Shown in pieces: positions 29,601 to 41,434 of a DNA stretch of 64,000 nucleotides. Below the pieces are notes generated by a model. The model worked only from the letters and a program-made list of their open reading frames with translations. It searched no databases and was not told the DNA's origin. Location: assembly GCA_030068145.1 (NCBI GenBank), contig JAPJBO010000246.1, forward strand, positions 62,001 through 126,000, written 5' to 3'. The stretch comes from Diplonema papillatum (taxonomy: Eukaryota > Euglenozoa > Diplonemea > Diplonemida > Diplonemidae). The position numbers were made by a program, and so were the translations under genes. The stretch's first letter is position 1; each line of letters opens with the position of its first letter.

Positions 29601-31983
29601 GACTCGACCGGGTCGTCGGGCGACTGCCGCGAGTTCGGCGCGCGCACGCGGTCGCACCGGCGGCCGCCGTCGCGGCGGCTGTCGCGCGGCGTGATGTCGC
29701 CGATCACGCCGAGCCTGAAGCCGACCGAGTCCCTCGAGCAACTCCTCGCGTTCGACCCCATGTGCATGAACCTCGAGCAGCAGTCCCCGCCCATCAGCCC
29801 GGCCGCGGCCCCCGGGGTGGTTGCGGCGGCCGAGCCGTCGCCCGAGCGGTCGGTGTCGAGCGGGGACACCGCCGACGAAAACAGGTCCGCGAACGCGTAC
29901 GACGACAACAGCACGTACCGCGGCAACTACACCGAGCTGCGCAATATCGGGTCCGGCGGGTACGGGTCACTGTGGCTGGCGGAGAACAAGACCGACAAGA
30001 AGATGTACGCGGTGAAGAAGGTGCGCCTGCGCGACGAGGACAACGAGGAGGCGGTCGAAGAGAACAGCAAGACCAAGCGCGAGGCGAGCATGCACGCGTC
30101 ACTCGACCACCCGAACATCGCGCGCTACAACTGGTCGTGGGAGGAGGACCTGTCCGTCAGCGAGACCCTGCGGGTCGCAACCCAGCCGGACGACGGTTGC
30201 TCGGCCTCGCAGAACAACACGCTGCTGGGGTTGGCCGCGGCGAACCCCAAAAAGCGCTGCAAGCACTTGTTCATCGCGATGAAGTACTACTCGGAGGGGT
30301 CCCTCCGCGACTGGCTCCTCCGCCGGTACGAGCTCAATCGTGTCACCAACACGCGGCTGTTGCTTCAGCTGGCCGAAGGGCTGAGCCACCTGCACCACAA
30401 CGAAGTGCTGCACCGCGATATGAAGCCGAGCAACATCCTCGTCGAGAAGCTTCCGAAGGGGAAGCACACCAACACGCAGCTGAAGATCTGCGACTTCGGG
30501 TTGTCCGTCGTGCGCAGGAACAACGACTGGGCGAGCGCCACGATGAACGGCTCCCACGACATGCCGACAGACGTTAACACGACGGGGGTGGCGGGGACGC
30601 CCCTGTACTCGCCGCCCGAGAACTCTTGCAAGTCCGCACCGTACGGAAAGCACAGCGACATCTTCTCCCTCGGGGTCATCTACTACGAGCTCTACGTCTT
30701 CCCGCACCCGACCACGTCGAGCGAGAAGATCAGGCACCTGGGCATCCTCGGAATGTATGGCTTGCGTCTTTTTTCTTTGTTGTTTTTCTGAATGAGCTTG
30801 TGCTATTTGCAGCAAGTCCTTGGCGGGCCCTCCGAGTATTTTAATTTGGCGTGCCAAGGACTGTCCGTGTTACCAAGGGTGGGTCTCCATGGGAGTGACA
30901 GAAAGCGAAGCGAGTTGCCTTCCCCGTAAGTGTAGAGACGTCCTCCCCCGAGTATCTTGTCGCCTCCATGCCAATCCACGACCACAGGAAGGATCGCCGG
31001 CTCCCCGAGCATTTGCTTCGCGAATTTCCTGATGAAATGCAGCTTGTTCTCGATATGGTATGGCTTTCCTCTGCTTCGAGGCATTTCAACGTGTTCCGAA
31101 AATGCAAGCATTGCACAATGATCGACACCAAACTGAAGATCATTTCGCCGGTTCGGTGATCCGAACAGGAAAACATCTACTTGAAGAAAGGCCCTGGGCC
31201 AGAAAAAAGTGTAGCGAAAGGCGAAGGCCTGTTTTTTTTGTGTTACCATTGTTGGAGCTTAGTAGCGTACTACGTCTTTCACCACGATGCTGGCACTGAG
31301 CAAAACCGAACTCCTCGCAGACGAACCTGGACTACAACATGCGGCCGTCGCTGAAGCAGATCAAGAAGCGAGCAAAGCTCATCTTGAAGAATTACACGAA
31401 GGCGAAGGCGCCGTCCGAGTCTGTGCAGCAGCGTTTCGAGACGTCGTCGGTGCGATCGGTCCCGAGCGCGGTGGAGGACGCCGACGGCTCGGGCGAAGGA
31501 TACTCCACCGACGACGAGTCCTCCGAGCAGACCGACGAGCTGGTCCGCCTGCGGACCAACACCGAATCCTCTTCGAGCCCCACGGCTCCAATCCCGCCGC
31601 CTCAAGGCGGGCCTTGGGTCGTTGCGAGCCACCCCACCTCCCCTGTCCAACCCCCCGACTACAAGTTCAGCGCTGCCGCCGCCGCCAACCAACTGTCTCC
31701 CAGCATCGCGAACATGCAGCCAATTGTTTCCGCTCCGGGAGGCTTCACGCCCAACGGAAAGTCGCGGACCCCTAAGTTCCTTCCCAGCACATCCGGTCGG
31801 CCGCTTCTCCTTGCGGACAACGTGCCGTTGGACCACGGCTCGGCGCAGGAGCTTCCCTTCTATCTGCAGCACGTTCAAAACTCGCCGTCTGTCGTGCCCT
31901 TGGACCCGGCCCTCTTTCCGGGGTCGCGGTTCAAGCAGGTCTGCCCCATGCGGCGGGCTCACTCCTACAACACGCTGTCGTAG
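26616..31983 (+). CDS. EIF2AK3: PERK-type eIF2alpha kinase (ER transmembrane stress sensor)
   Basis: Exons 26616-30754, 30988-31057, 31321-31983 (TAG); introns are phase 2 and 0; 1623 aa. The start was chosen because it opens a signal peptide (about 1-40, with LMLLAFAAAAVASV). The lumenal part has beta-propeller-like units (VYIVTASDGKLVGIDSATG near 69, LVATAEGRLFGVDPVTESI near 265) as in PERK/IRE1. One membrane span is near 571-595 (VVWVFLGGVLTAVLLLIISI). A 500-residue Ser/Pro-rich cytosolic linker precedes the kinase at about 1104-1425: GSGGYG loop, AVKK lysine, HRDMKPSN at about 1266, DFG at about 1292, GTPLYSPPE. The tiny exon 2 and exon 3 supply LPEHLLREFPDEMQLVLDM and TNLDYNMRPSLKQI. It is expected to phosphorylate eIF2alpha under ER stress. 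The C-tail of about 200 aa is unrecognised. Another eIF2alpha kinase class is possible, but the lumenal domain argues for PERK. Confidence 0.88.
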
Positions 31984-32482
31984 GCGGCTACACGATGGGC
32001 TATCTCCTGTCCTGCTCTAACACGCTCTCATAGCAGGCGGCGGGCACTCTTCCGAAAGGTGGACGGGCTTCTTTCCCCCCCGTCGAAGTCCGCAGGGAAT
32101 TCGGTGCAGGAAACAGCGTTAGATACGCTGGCGGGTCTCGCCGCCGGGTTTCCGTCAGGCGTTCAGTGCGTTTCCGAGCTGTCAAAGGGTGGCAGGATGC
32201 CACGACTGCAATGGAATGGCATTGCGCGCACTCGCGGTGTAAACTAGAGGCACACATGGTGGATGCTTTTGGTAGCACCGCCATGTGTGTGGAAACATGC
32301 ACTCGTGTAACATCTGGTATATTAGTGCGGGGGAGCTAAGCCCTTCACACCTACTTTCCAACCACGGGGCATGCACGTCCGCGATTCGGGCCTTCCTACA
32401 GTACGTTCATGCCAAAGTCCGGAAGGAATTCGGCATGTGAATGACTGGACGCTTACCCACGCACACGCAACACGGTGCAGTC

Positions 32483-32636
32483 CAGCCTCAGAAGCTGGAG
32501 TTAAAGCTGGAGTTACAAATGCGGTTGTCACGTTCCGCTTTTCGGGTGTGCATTCACACGCGTTTTGGTTACAGCACACCCGCGTTTTCGAGTGTGACTT
32601 GGGCACACCCTCTTTAACTCCAGCTTCTGATGCAGG
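32483..32636. repeat. Inverted-repeat (foldback) element family G, copy G1
   Basis: The left arm CAGCCTCAGAAGCTGGAGTT pairs with the right arm AACTCCAGCTTCTGATGCAG. The interior GCTTTTCGGGTGTGCATT..CGCGTTTTGG is homologous to the 35-bp minisatellite unit at 53889-55345. Confidence 0.8.
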
Positions 32637-32860
32637 CATACACTCAGACACGAGATGACCGCCGCAACCGTGTCGGTTGCTTGCACCAGGAGTTTGTCCA
32701 CGTTGGACGCGGATTGCAGGGGTCCGAAGAGAGGTCGCACTCTCTTCGCAACTCGGCCGAGGCGGCTTGCAATGGCGCACTTCTTTCCCCCCCGGTCCCT
32801 CTCGCCCCCCTCGGGTCCTCCCACTAACCACCAGCAGTCCCGCGCGGGGCTGTGTTCTTT

Positions 32861-33043
32861 GTATAGGCACCTGCTTTGTAGGAAATCCTCGAGGAGACTG
32901 CCAGTTGCGAAATCTCAAAGGAGGTAAAATATGCTGTAGCCCACACGAAACACACAGGTAAATCTGAATTTCTGAGCAGTTGTATGGTTTCTCCCCCTCT
33001 AGCCTCCTTCGAAGTAAGCACAAGGCAGCCCCTCGAGTATTTC
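32861..33043 (+). repeat. Dispersed element family A, copy A2
   Basis: The left terminus GTATAGGCACCTGCTTTGTA, CTGTAGCCCACACGAAACAC and the right terminus GCACAAGGCAGCCCCTCGAG are present. The GTGGCGGGCGTAAGCG section is deleted. Confidence 0.9.
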
Positions 33044-33214
33044 TTTTACCAAACATGAAATGTTAGAGGAAGTCAGAAGCTCGTCGTCGCCAACCGTGGG
33101 GTTTCACTTGCGTCCTGCATCCAGCTTTACGTAAAAACGAGCAGAACGAAAACAACTCTGTATTCCCATCATCATATTGTATCAGCCGCGGTTGTGCGAG
33201 TGACGAGCTCTTAT

Positions 33215-33352
33215 TTGTATATGCACATGTTTTGTAGGAAATGCATAAGGAAGCTGCCAGTCGCGAAACCCAAAGGAGGTAAATTCGCTGTAGCCCACAC
33301 GAAGCAGACAGGTAAATCTGGGTTTAGTGGCGGGCGTAAGCGTTCAACAACA
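33215..33352 (+). repeat. Dispersed element family A, copy A3 (3' truncated)
   Basis: TTGTATATGCACATGTTTTG then TAGGAAATGC, through TAGTGGCGGGCGTAAGCG; the right terminus is missing. It follows A2 by 170 bp in the same direction. Confidence 0.9.
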
Positions 33353-33989
33353 CTGCTCACTCCGCCGCAAACGCAAAGTAAATGCTCTGCCGTAGTACTC
33401 TCTTCGCACGAAAAAAGCGAACAGTTTGCCGATTTCCATGAAGCCCTTCTGTCGGCCAGAGGCTTTTACCTTGAGCGAGGCCTAAAGAGAGCAGCTTTCC
33501 AGTACCCCCGCATTTCCAGGGCCAGCCAACACGTATCTGCTTCTTCTTATCCAAGGGTTTAGGTCCTCGACCCCTCGAGTCCAGCGAAGAACAGCCACCT
33601 GAACCAGCTGCACACTGGGTGCGGGGTTCCACGCAAACAGTGCCGCATGTCAGCGGCAGAGCTCCACACGCCATTCCTTCAGCGCACCGCCCCTCCCACC
33701 GGATCCCCTTCGGTACCTTCAAAAAGCGAATTCATCGTTCTTCTGGACCCGAGCCGAAGGTGTAGCGACCCTTGGGCGTTTGCGCTGAGCCACAAACCTT
33801 GGACGGCAACGATGTGGATCGAACTTTTTCTTTTTCCTCTTGGGCCCAGCCCCAGCCCCGGCGCGATGAAACTCCGGTCAGCAGCACCAGCGTCATGCAC
33901 CGACGCCCGAATGCTCGCAGCATACAAACGTACGAGAACGAAGTCCGAAGTGAAACGACGCGAGCAAATTCTGATGGTGCATGGAGTCG

Positions 33990-34210
33990 CACGTAGTACG
34001 CGGACGCGGGAATGCAGCAACAAAGAGAGTGAAGCGAGCCAATTCTGACGGCGCACGTAGTACGAGAACGAAGACCGGACGTGGGAATGCAGCAACAAAG
34101 AGAGTGAAGCGAGCCAATTCTGACGGCGCACGTAGTACTAGAACGAAGACCGGACGCGGGAATGCAGCAACAAAGAGAGTGAAGCGAGCCAATTCTGACG
34201 GCGCACGTAG
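33990..34210 (+). repeat. Tandem repeat, three units, 75-bp period
   Basis: Units share GGGAATGCAGCAACAAAGAG, AGTGAAGCGAGCCAATTCTG and ACGGCGCACGTAGTAC. The first unit lacks about 12 bp. A 75-bp period keeps frame, but no start, stop bias or homolog suggests a protein. Confidence 0.85.
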
Positions 34211-34779
34211 TTACAAAGATACGAGGACTAAGACCTGGCGTGACCGAGTGTGTGCGTGACAAAGATTCGCGAGCAACTTGGCGTGCCCGAGTGTATAAGG
34301 TAGCGCGACATGACAACGAAGAACCAGCATCACCGAAGAATCAACAAAGGTAAGAGAACGAAAGATCGGGTGTGAGTGCCCGAGTGCATGCAGAAATACA
34401 GATGCGAAAACCCGGCGTGATGGGTGTGTCGCCACCCTCATGTCAGCGGCGGGAGTGGGGAGGGGGCAGCGCGGGCTCTGCACGCGCTTCTGGTTGTGTG
34501 TTCCATAAGGTACGCGAAAAAACTACGGAGGGAGGGTTGTTTCTTAGGGTTCTTTTTCTTCTTTTGGGTTCCAAACAACGTCAACCAACTCCTTGGGTCG
34601 GCAAAAGGATATCCGGGGAGCAGAGGCAGTGAGATAGCTTTAGCGTGGAATCGCGTGTGAAAAACGCGATGCCGACACGCTAATTGTATGCTACGCGGTT
34701 TGTGCGATTCTGCCGAGCATTCTCTCCAGCCCCAGTTCATAGGACTTCTCCTAGGAAGCTTCACAAGCTTCGGCTGACA

Positions 34780-34897
34780 CCATTTGCGCACTTAACCATG
34801 GTTAAGAAGACGACTGAAAGCATAGACACAAAGATAGCTCAAAGCATCTGCAGAATAACACGAAAAGCCTCTTGGCAAAAACCCGTTTTCACATCTC
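34780..34897 (+). repeat. Dispersed ORF-bearing repeat, copy 1
   Basis: CGCACTTAACCATGGTTAAG then AAGACGACTGAAAGCATAGA. It reads MVKKTTESIDTKIAQSI and is about 85-90% identical to 40026-40138. The frame start is faintly like ribosomal protein eL30, but no downstream eL30 motif follows. Confidence 0.7.
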
Positions 34898-35384
34898 TTC
34901 CGTCTGCAAGCCCTCTGGGCAAGACTACGGGCCACACTTCAAACGTGCCTTTTGCATGTTTGAGTCGTGTGCCAGCCTTCGTTCATCTTTTTTCTGCGCA
35001 ATCTTGCAGGGATTAGGTGACTTAACCTCTTGAATTTGTGCCGCTCACGCTCGGGAACCCTGACGCGAGCTGTAGGCCAGTCAATATTCGATTCTGCGCA
35101 CAAAATTTCTTGCTCTAGGGAAAGGAATCTGGCAGAAAGAAAGAGAAGCATTACCCTTTTCAGAGTGCAGAAAAAAGCCATACCCGACGAAGAACGGCTC
35201 ATCATGAATGAGACAACGAGAATTTGGCGAATGTTCACTTCCGCCAGTGCCGAGCTTATTGATAAATCTTGAAAGACGGCTGGGTGGCAGAATCAAATTG
35301 ACTGGGATACGAGTAACGGGTCCCTTTTCGTGAGGAAAGAGCGAATAATACCAGTGGTTGCCTTCGATACACCTTTCAAGAGCT

Positions 35385-35572
35385 GCGACTCTACAACCCC
35401 CCTCATGAGAGGCAGTGTTCTGCCTAAGAACTGAACAAGATACCCCTGCCAGTTCAGCTGGAACCACAGCTCCCCATGGTGAGCACCTGCGCAAGACGCC
35501 TGTTGCACGGAAGCTAAGCTTCACGTCTGCAGCGGTACTGCTGATGGGCCTACGGGTCGAGTGGCTACCGAT
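35385..35572 (-). repeat. Composite of hairpin motif and inverted SINE-like D piece, copy 1
   Basis: It begins CTACAACCCCCCTCATGAGA with the hairpin AGGCAGTGTTCTGCCT. The right half is the reverse complement of the end of the D element (GGTAGCCACTCGACCCGTAG and neighbours). It is near-identical to 36470-36663. Confidence 0.85.
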
Positions 35573-36120
35573 GCAACTTGCCATTTTTAAACTATCTTTT
35601 CTGCTACAATACTGTGAGACGATGCGGGAAGGGGGGTGTTGGGACTACGATTTGATCAATCGATAGACAAAAAATGAGAACGCCCAGGTAACTACAAAAG
35701 CAAATTATTATATGGTGCTTTCTCTTATTTGTGAGCACTGGCGGAACTCGCCTGCTTTGGTAAGTTTCATGTGTACGCTGCCTACTACTGCTTACTACTT
35801 TTTAGTAGTCCACGCATATAGTTCCACAACAAATAAGCTCCCCCTTTGGCATCGAGACTCTTACGTCTCATATCTTTTTTCCTGCAACATTAATTCTGCG
35901 CAGCACGCGCCTCTAGCCACTTTCGCATCTTTTCCCGCATTCACAACAGCTAAAAAAAAGCCAAAAAGGCTATGGGCAGGGCATTGGAAGCTCCTCGCTT
36001 GTTTTTCCTGCGTGCGTGCATCTCTTTGACACTGGGGGAAATGGCATGGGGGGAGGGGTGCCGTGTGGTTCCGACGCAGAGACGTTCGATCCGCCCGCAA
36101 CACATGAAGTTTTTTTTTTT

Positions 36121-36230
36121 TTACATAAGCGCCAGCTTGAAAGGAAATGCTCGACGATGCTGCCCGACAAAGAACAGAAGGGATCCAAAGTACGAACCAC
36201 GTGTTGAACGGACGTGAGGTCATGCGGGTC
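36121..36230 (+). repeat. Dispersed element family B, copy B1 (3' truncated)
   Basis: TTACATAAGCGCCAGCTTGA then AAGGAAATGC; almost identical to B2 (45316-45594) up to CATGCGGGTC. The left end is related to family A. Confidence 0.9.
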
Positions 36231-36469
36231 TACCCCTACACGACAAATCACACAAACACCCGCGATGGCTGCATCTGCTGCTGGTAGCTTGTGACAAGTT
36301 TGTAGTCAGATCTCGCTTCCGGCTAGCGCCACGGCGTGATGCGGCAGTTGTTGTGGGTCGAGCTGTGTGCGGCAGGGGTGCGCGATCATCGTGCGACCCG
36401 TAGCGGTCGCAGAGGCCGAGCAGCCGCGTCTCGTTCAGACCCGGTACTAGTACCAGGACTCGATGCAGC

Positions 36470-36663
36470 GTCGTCTACAACCCCCCTCATGAGAGGCATG
36501 TTCTGCCTAAGAACTGAACAAGATACCCCTGCCAGTTTCCCTCGGGCAGCTGGAACCACAGCTCCCCATAGTGAGCACCTGCGCAAGACGCCTGTTGCAC
36601 GGAAGCAAAGCTTCACGTCTGCAGCGGTACTGCTGATGGGCCTACGGGTCGAGTGGCTACCGT
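36470..36663 (-). repeat. Composite of hairpin motif and inverted SINE-like D piece, copy 2
   Basis: Same structure as 35385-35572. It differs by a few substitutions, a one-base loss in the hairpin loop side and an extra CCCTCGGG. Confidence 0.85.
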
Positions 36664-36723
36664 GTGTGCGCTTCCGCTGGGTGCCGCGATCAATTGCCGG
36701 GGGGGGCCCCGCCCAGTGTTCCA

Positions 36724-36800
36724 GGTAAACGGTAAACGTTCACCGTTTATAAACGTATACGTTTACTCATTTTGGAGTAAACGTTGAGTAAACGTTGTAA
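36724..36800. repeat. Cluster of GTAAACG/CGTTTAC motifs
   Basis: About ten direct and inverted GTAAACG-type heptamers within 77 bp, including AAACGTATACGTTT. AT-rich and symmetrical. It ends where a B-type right terminus (36806-36830) abuts element A4. Confidence 0.75.
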
Positions 36801-36833
36801 GCGTTTCGAAGCAGCTACGTCGAGTATTTTTCT

Positions 36834-37039
36834 TTGTATAAGCACCCGCTTTGTAGGAATGCTTATGGAGACTGCCAGCTGCGATAGATCAAAGGAGGTA
36901 AATGTGCTGTAGCCCACACGAAACACAGGTGAGTCTGGGTTTAGTGGCGGGCGTAAGCGTTCAACTAAAAAGACCCACTTTGTAGTTGTGTTGTTTAGCC
37001 TCCTTCGAAATGAGCACAAGGCAGCCCCTCGAGTATTTT
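36834..37039 (+). repeat. Dispersed element family A, copy A4 (full length)
   Basis: All landmarks are present, from TTGTATAAGCACCCGCTTTG to CCCCTCGAGTATTTT. It is immediately preceded by a B-type right end, CGAAGCAGCTACGTCGAGTA. Confidence 0.92.
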
Positions 37040-37273
37040 GGCGCGCTCCTCTTCCATTCCGGTGGCGTTTTTGTGAAACTCGATGGTCAGCAGACGCATT
37101 TCGCCACTCCCGATTTCCGTCCTCTTTCGAGGAGGACCCTGCTTCGGAACGAGTAGAGGTATTCGTTTGCAAAAGTATGCCGGCATGGGATAGTTGAGCT
37201 GAGTAATGCTAGTTAAAACCCCCGACGTCCCCGAAAGCAGAACGAGCGCGCAACATTCTTGAGCAGGAGATTT

Positions 37274-37646
37274 TTGTATAAGCACCTGCTTTGTGCACCA
37301 GCGAAAAGACGTCCAACAAGGAGGGCCCCGGAACGCAGGCCGGCGGGTTGACGGTGTTCTCGCCGAAGAACTCGACGACATCCCCCCCGGCCGCGACGAA
37401 CGGCTCCGGGATGGTCAGCAACAGCTGCGGGCCCCGGACGAAGTCGCCGGCGGTTGGCCACCCGGACGCACTCTTCGCTGCCCCCGCTTGTATGATTGCG
37501 AAATATCAAAAAGCAAGGTAAATGTGCTGTAGCCCACGAACACAGGTAAATCTGGTTTTGGCGTAGGCGTTCAACAAAAATGGATCCACTCTATTTCTCC
37601 CCCTCGCCTCCTTCGAAGTAAGCACAAGGCAGCCCTCGGGTATTTT
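37274..37646 (+). repeat. Dispersed element family A, copy A5, interrupted by exon-like DNA
   Basis: The left terminus TTGTATAAGCACCTGCTTTG is followed not by TAGGAAAT but by about 195 bp of GC-rich DNA (37296-37492). The element resumes at TTGCGAAATATCAAAAAGCA and runs to the right terminus CAAGGCAGCCCTCGGGTATT. Confidence 0.88.
37296..37492 (-). pseudogene. Exon-like fragment captured inside element A5
   Basis: The minus strand is open across the insert and reads SASGWPTAGDFVRGPQLLL, then TIPEPFVAAGGDVVEFFGEN and TVNPPACVPGPSLLDVF. Base composition and residue pattern match genuine exons here and not the A element. The family is not recognised. It may be a captured exon or a real exon flanked by element pieces. 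Confidence 0.45.
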
Positions 37647-37728
37647 CAAAAGCGACAGGGACAAGATCCACGTGCTCTGCCCCAAATTAAATAAATGGGA
37701 ACAACTGTGTACCCGGATATGTACGATA

Positions 37729-38201
<473 letters not shown>

Positions 38202-38735
38202 CGCACACGCACGATGCAAGGCTCGCCACTGACCTTCTGCATCATAACTTAAATCTTCTCTCACGTTTTATATTCAGCACCTCCCCACACGCACACACAC
38301 ACACATACCCACATTCGCACACACATTCTCTTGGCTAGCCAAAGCGAGTGTGAGTGTGAAAGTGTCCGTACAAGTGTGTGTCAGTGACCAAGTACAGAGC
38401 TGGCACGAACGAGCCAACCGACGGAGATCACCGCAACTTTTCTCACCGAACCCCCCATACGTTCCCAGAATCAGATCCAATTTCAACGCCCCTCCCCACC
38501 CACAAAAATCTTGCTCTTTTATTTCGGTTTGTTCAGTTGTTATTGCTTGCTACCCTCCAAGCGTCTCTTGTTAACTACGGATCGCTCCTCACTTAGTGCA
38601 ACCATGAGGTGATTGCACTTGGAACCCTACTCTGCACGCGCGCTACAGTCAACACAGCCGCAAACACAGGACCAGTCATGTGCTGGGGTTTGTCTTTGAC
38701 ATCTTTGACCGCTAAAACAGCTGACCCGTCGAACC

Positions 38736-38899
38736 CCGCAACCTCGCGTCAACAGCCGCACAAAAAGGTTTGCGGTTAATGCACGGGCGTCGGTCAAAGA
38801 TGCATGTTTCGTCTTTGCCGCAACCTCGCGTCAACAGCCGCACAAAAAGGTTTGCGGTTAATGCACGGGCGTCGGTCAAAGATGCATGTTTCGTCTGTG
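38736..38899 (+). repeat. Two-unit tandem repeat, 82-bp period
   Basis: Both units carry CCGCAACCTCGCGTCAACAG, TTTGCGGTTAATGCACGGGC and GATGCATGTTTCGTCT, and are almost identical. Confidence 0.9.
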
Positions 38900-39212
38900 C
38901 CAGTTGGTTTCTTCAGACATGCATTAGCTCTGGGTACCATTCTTATCCAACTGGGCCCAAACGGTACCTTCCCCGCGTAGATTACCACCGATTCAATGAG
39001 CTGTCTGCAGACCCACTGTTAATCCATTTCCTCTGAGCCTGGTACGGCTTAATCCTTGAAACAAGCATTCCGCTACTGGCGCAGGCACGATGGCCCCACG
39101 GGCGCCCTGGGCTCAGGCACTGAAATGGGTAGCGTAACGTTTTGCCCTCTGCTCTGAACTCGCGCGTTTTTCGTGTCAGAATACTCATACGATCAAAGCT
39201 GCTGCCGAGTCG

Positions 39213-39507
39213 CTGGGAGCAACCAGGGCTTACGCTCCACGTGTGGAACGTGTGGATTTCCACACATTAATTCTTTTTGGATTTTGTTCCCCCACGTGGA
39301 TCCACATGTACCACATGTGGACTTTTGATTTTTTGGTCCACATGCAGGGGAGTCTAGGCCCACTAGTGGTCAAGGCCGCACAGCCAGGTGCCGCCAAGTC
39401 CAGTAGCGACGCGCACATAAGGGGAAAGGTTTTCTTTCCCCTCGAACCTTAACCGCCCACATGTGGACACACGGAGCGAAAACGGAGCGTAAGCTCTGGG
39501 AGCAACC
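39213..39507. mobile_element. Short inverted-repeat element with 12-bp flanking direct repeats
   Basis: CTGGGAGCAACC occurs at 39213-39224 and 39496-39507. Just inside, AGGGCTTACGCTCC (left) faces GGAGCGTAAGCT (right) as an inverted repeat. The 271-bp interior is rich in CCACATGTGG-like palindromes and has no ORF. This is MITE-like, with a probable target-site duplication. Confidence 0.75.
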
Positions 39508-40025
39508 CGCAATTTTTCTTTTTTTTGTGTGACGCAAATCCAAGATGGCTTCTTCTTTTTGTCGTAAAAGCTGGCGCTCCATCCGGGTGTCAACATGTGG
39601 AGGGTGCCCCTTTGGCTGTGCTTATCCAGCAGTCTCTCCTGGAAGGGGGTGTAGCTGAGACACTGATGGACACCCTAGAAGAAGCCTTGCTTACACGGCG
39701 TGCGCGCTTGGGTCATACATAACCTGTGAGACATTTCCCCTGGAGAGGCTGCCCGCCACCAGGGCGAGCGCTTTTTTTGCGCACAGATGCGGCAGAGGAC
39801 GGGCGGACCACCACACGGAAAAGTGTCCACAAAAGCACTCTCACGGAAACTACGCGCGAAGTCGGGCTGTCGTTGCCTTGGTGATATGGTCCTTTGACAG
39901 AGTGAGCCGATGCCCCTCATCTCACCTTTAAGACACGGCTGTGTCACGCATGCTCTGGCTGTTGTTGCATTGGTACGAAAGCATCAGCAAGTTTCCAATG
40001 CAAACCCCACCGCCAGAATGGCCAC

Positions 40026-40138
40026 CTTTCGCGCACTTAACCATGGTGAAGAAGACGACTGAAAGCACAGACACAAAGATAGCTCAAAGCATTGGCAAAA
40101 TACCACGAAAAGCCTCTAGGCAAAACCCGTTTCCACAT
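40026..40138 (+). repeat. Dispersed ORF-bearing repeat, copy 2
   Basis: CGCACTTAACCATGGTGAAG then AAGACGACTGAAAGCACAGA. It reads MVKKTTESTDTKIAQSI; see 34780-34897. Identity ends before 40145. Confidence 0.7.
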
Positions 40139-41213
40139 TTTCTTTGTCGCCGCAGTAACCAATTCGTGGCGAGGATCCTCGCTTGTACGTGTTTCAATCG
40201 GGCACGACGCCGAGAAGCGGTAGTCGCGGGGAGAAAAAGTCGAGTCGGCGGAAGACACGGTCGGCGTGCACCGGACACCCCGCGACAGTCATTAAGGCCG
40301 AGAGCTTGGGCCAATTTTATGCTCTCTGAGTCTGAATCAGAGTCACACTCGTCGATTGCGCATTTTTTGGGTGCCTGGTGACGGTCAGAAAAAAAGGCTG
40401 AGAACTAGTTCCAACTCCCACAACCAGCGTGACCCCCTCTCCTACCCCTTTATTGAAGTGCCTCCGCATCTGTCGATACGCGACTTGCGATGCTCGAAAC
40501 ACGTTTGAGTTGAAGCCTAGCTTCTTTGCTAGTCGAAATGTGACATCGATTGGCACACTTTCTCAACGTCGAAGAAGGGTACCGTTGCGTTTTTTTGCCA
40601 GCGATGCAGGAGAAGGCCGGTCGCACTCGGAAAGTCAAGTCACCGGTGGACATGAGCGAAGCACGAACATCATCATTTCCTCCCTGACCACCAAAAAAGA
40701 AACTGGCACTCGCGACCCCGCTCTCTCCCTGCGAAAACGCCAAAAAAAAAAAAAAAAAACAAAGAAAACGTCACAAAAAGAGAACTTTCGCTCGAAGAAA
40801 TAGCTGGTCGCGCCGGTCCTCCTTTTGCCCTATACCTGACCGTAGAACGCCCTAGCTCTTTTGAGGCTGTCTTCCTCAGCGGCCTGCTTGACAAGACGCA
40901 CATGGCTCTGTTGCATGGCACCCAGCGGGTCAGGCCCTGCGGCGAGTGGCTTAGTTGGTATCCAACAGCTGTTGCGCCTATACTTAGGTGGGCTGGCTCT
41001 GTTGGATGACAAATAGCGGCGTTCATTCGGGTTACTCAATGTGCAATGCTTGGAATGGTCCTGACACCCACTCGTCTGGTTCTTTGGAGACACAACGAGT
41101 GGCTCCGTTGGTCGGCGTCCGACAGCCTGGCCGTCACACTCACTTAATGCGACATGTGGCTTGGCAGTTTGTATCAAAAACTGCGCATCTGGAGCCCGTG
41201 CTCTTTGTTTTTT

Positions 41214-41434
41214 TTGTATGAGCACCTGCTTTGTAGGAAATACTTGAGGAGGCTGCCAGCTGCAAAAGATCAAAGGAGAGAGAGGTAAATGTGCTGCAGC
41301 CCACACGAAACACAGGTGAATCTGGGTTCAGTGGCGGGCGTAAGCGTTCAACAAAAGACCCACCTTGTAGTTGTATTGTTTTTTCCCCCTCTAGCCTCCT
41401 TCGAAATGAGCACAAGGCAGTCCCTCGAGTATTT
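41214..41434 (+). repeat. Dispersed element family A, copy A6 (full length)
   Basis: TTGTATGAGCACCTGCTTTG to CCTCGAGTATTTT with a small AGAGAG insertion before GTAAATGTGCTG. Confidence 0.92.

Noticed and set aside
30820..31032. Reading through 30812 as the next PERK-like exon (acceptor TTTGCAG)
   Set aside because: It gives no kinase sequence; the acceptor at 30987 restores phase 2 and yields the conserved LPEHLLREFPDEMQLVLDM segment.
36834..37172. Protein coded by the minus strand of family A elements (RLRPPLNPDSPVFRVG..)
   Set aside because: The frame is open in some copies but broken or shifted in others, and no start, domain or synonymous bias is seen.
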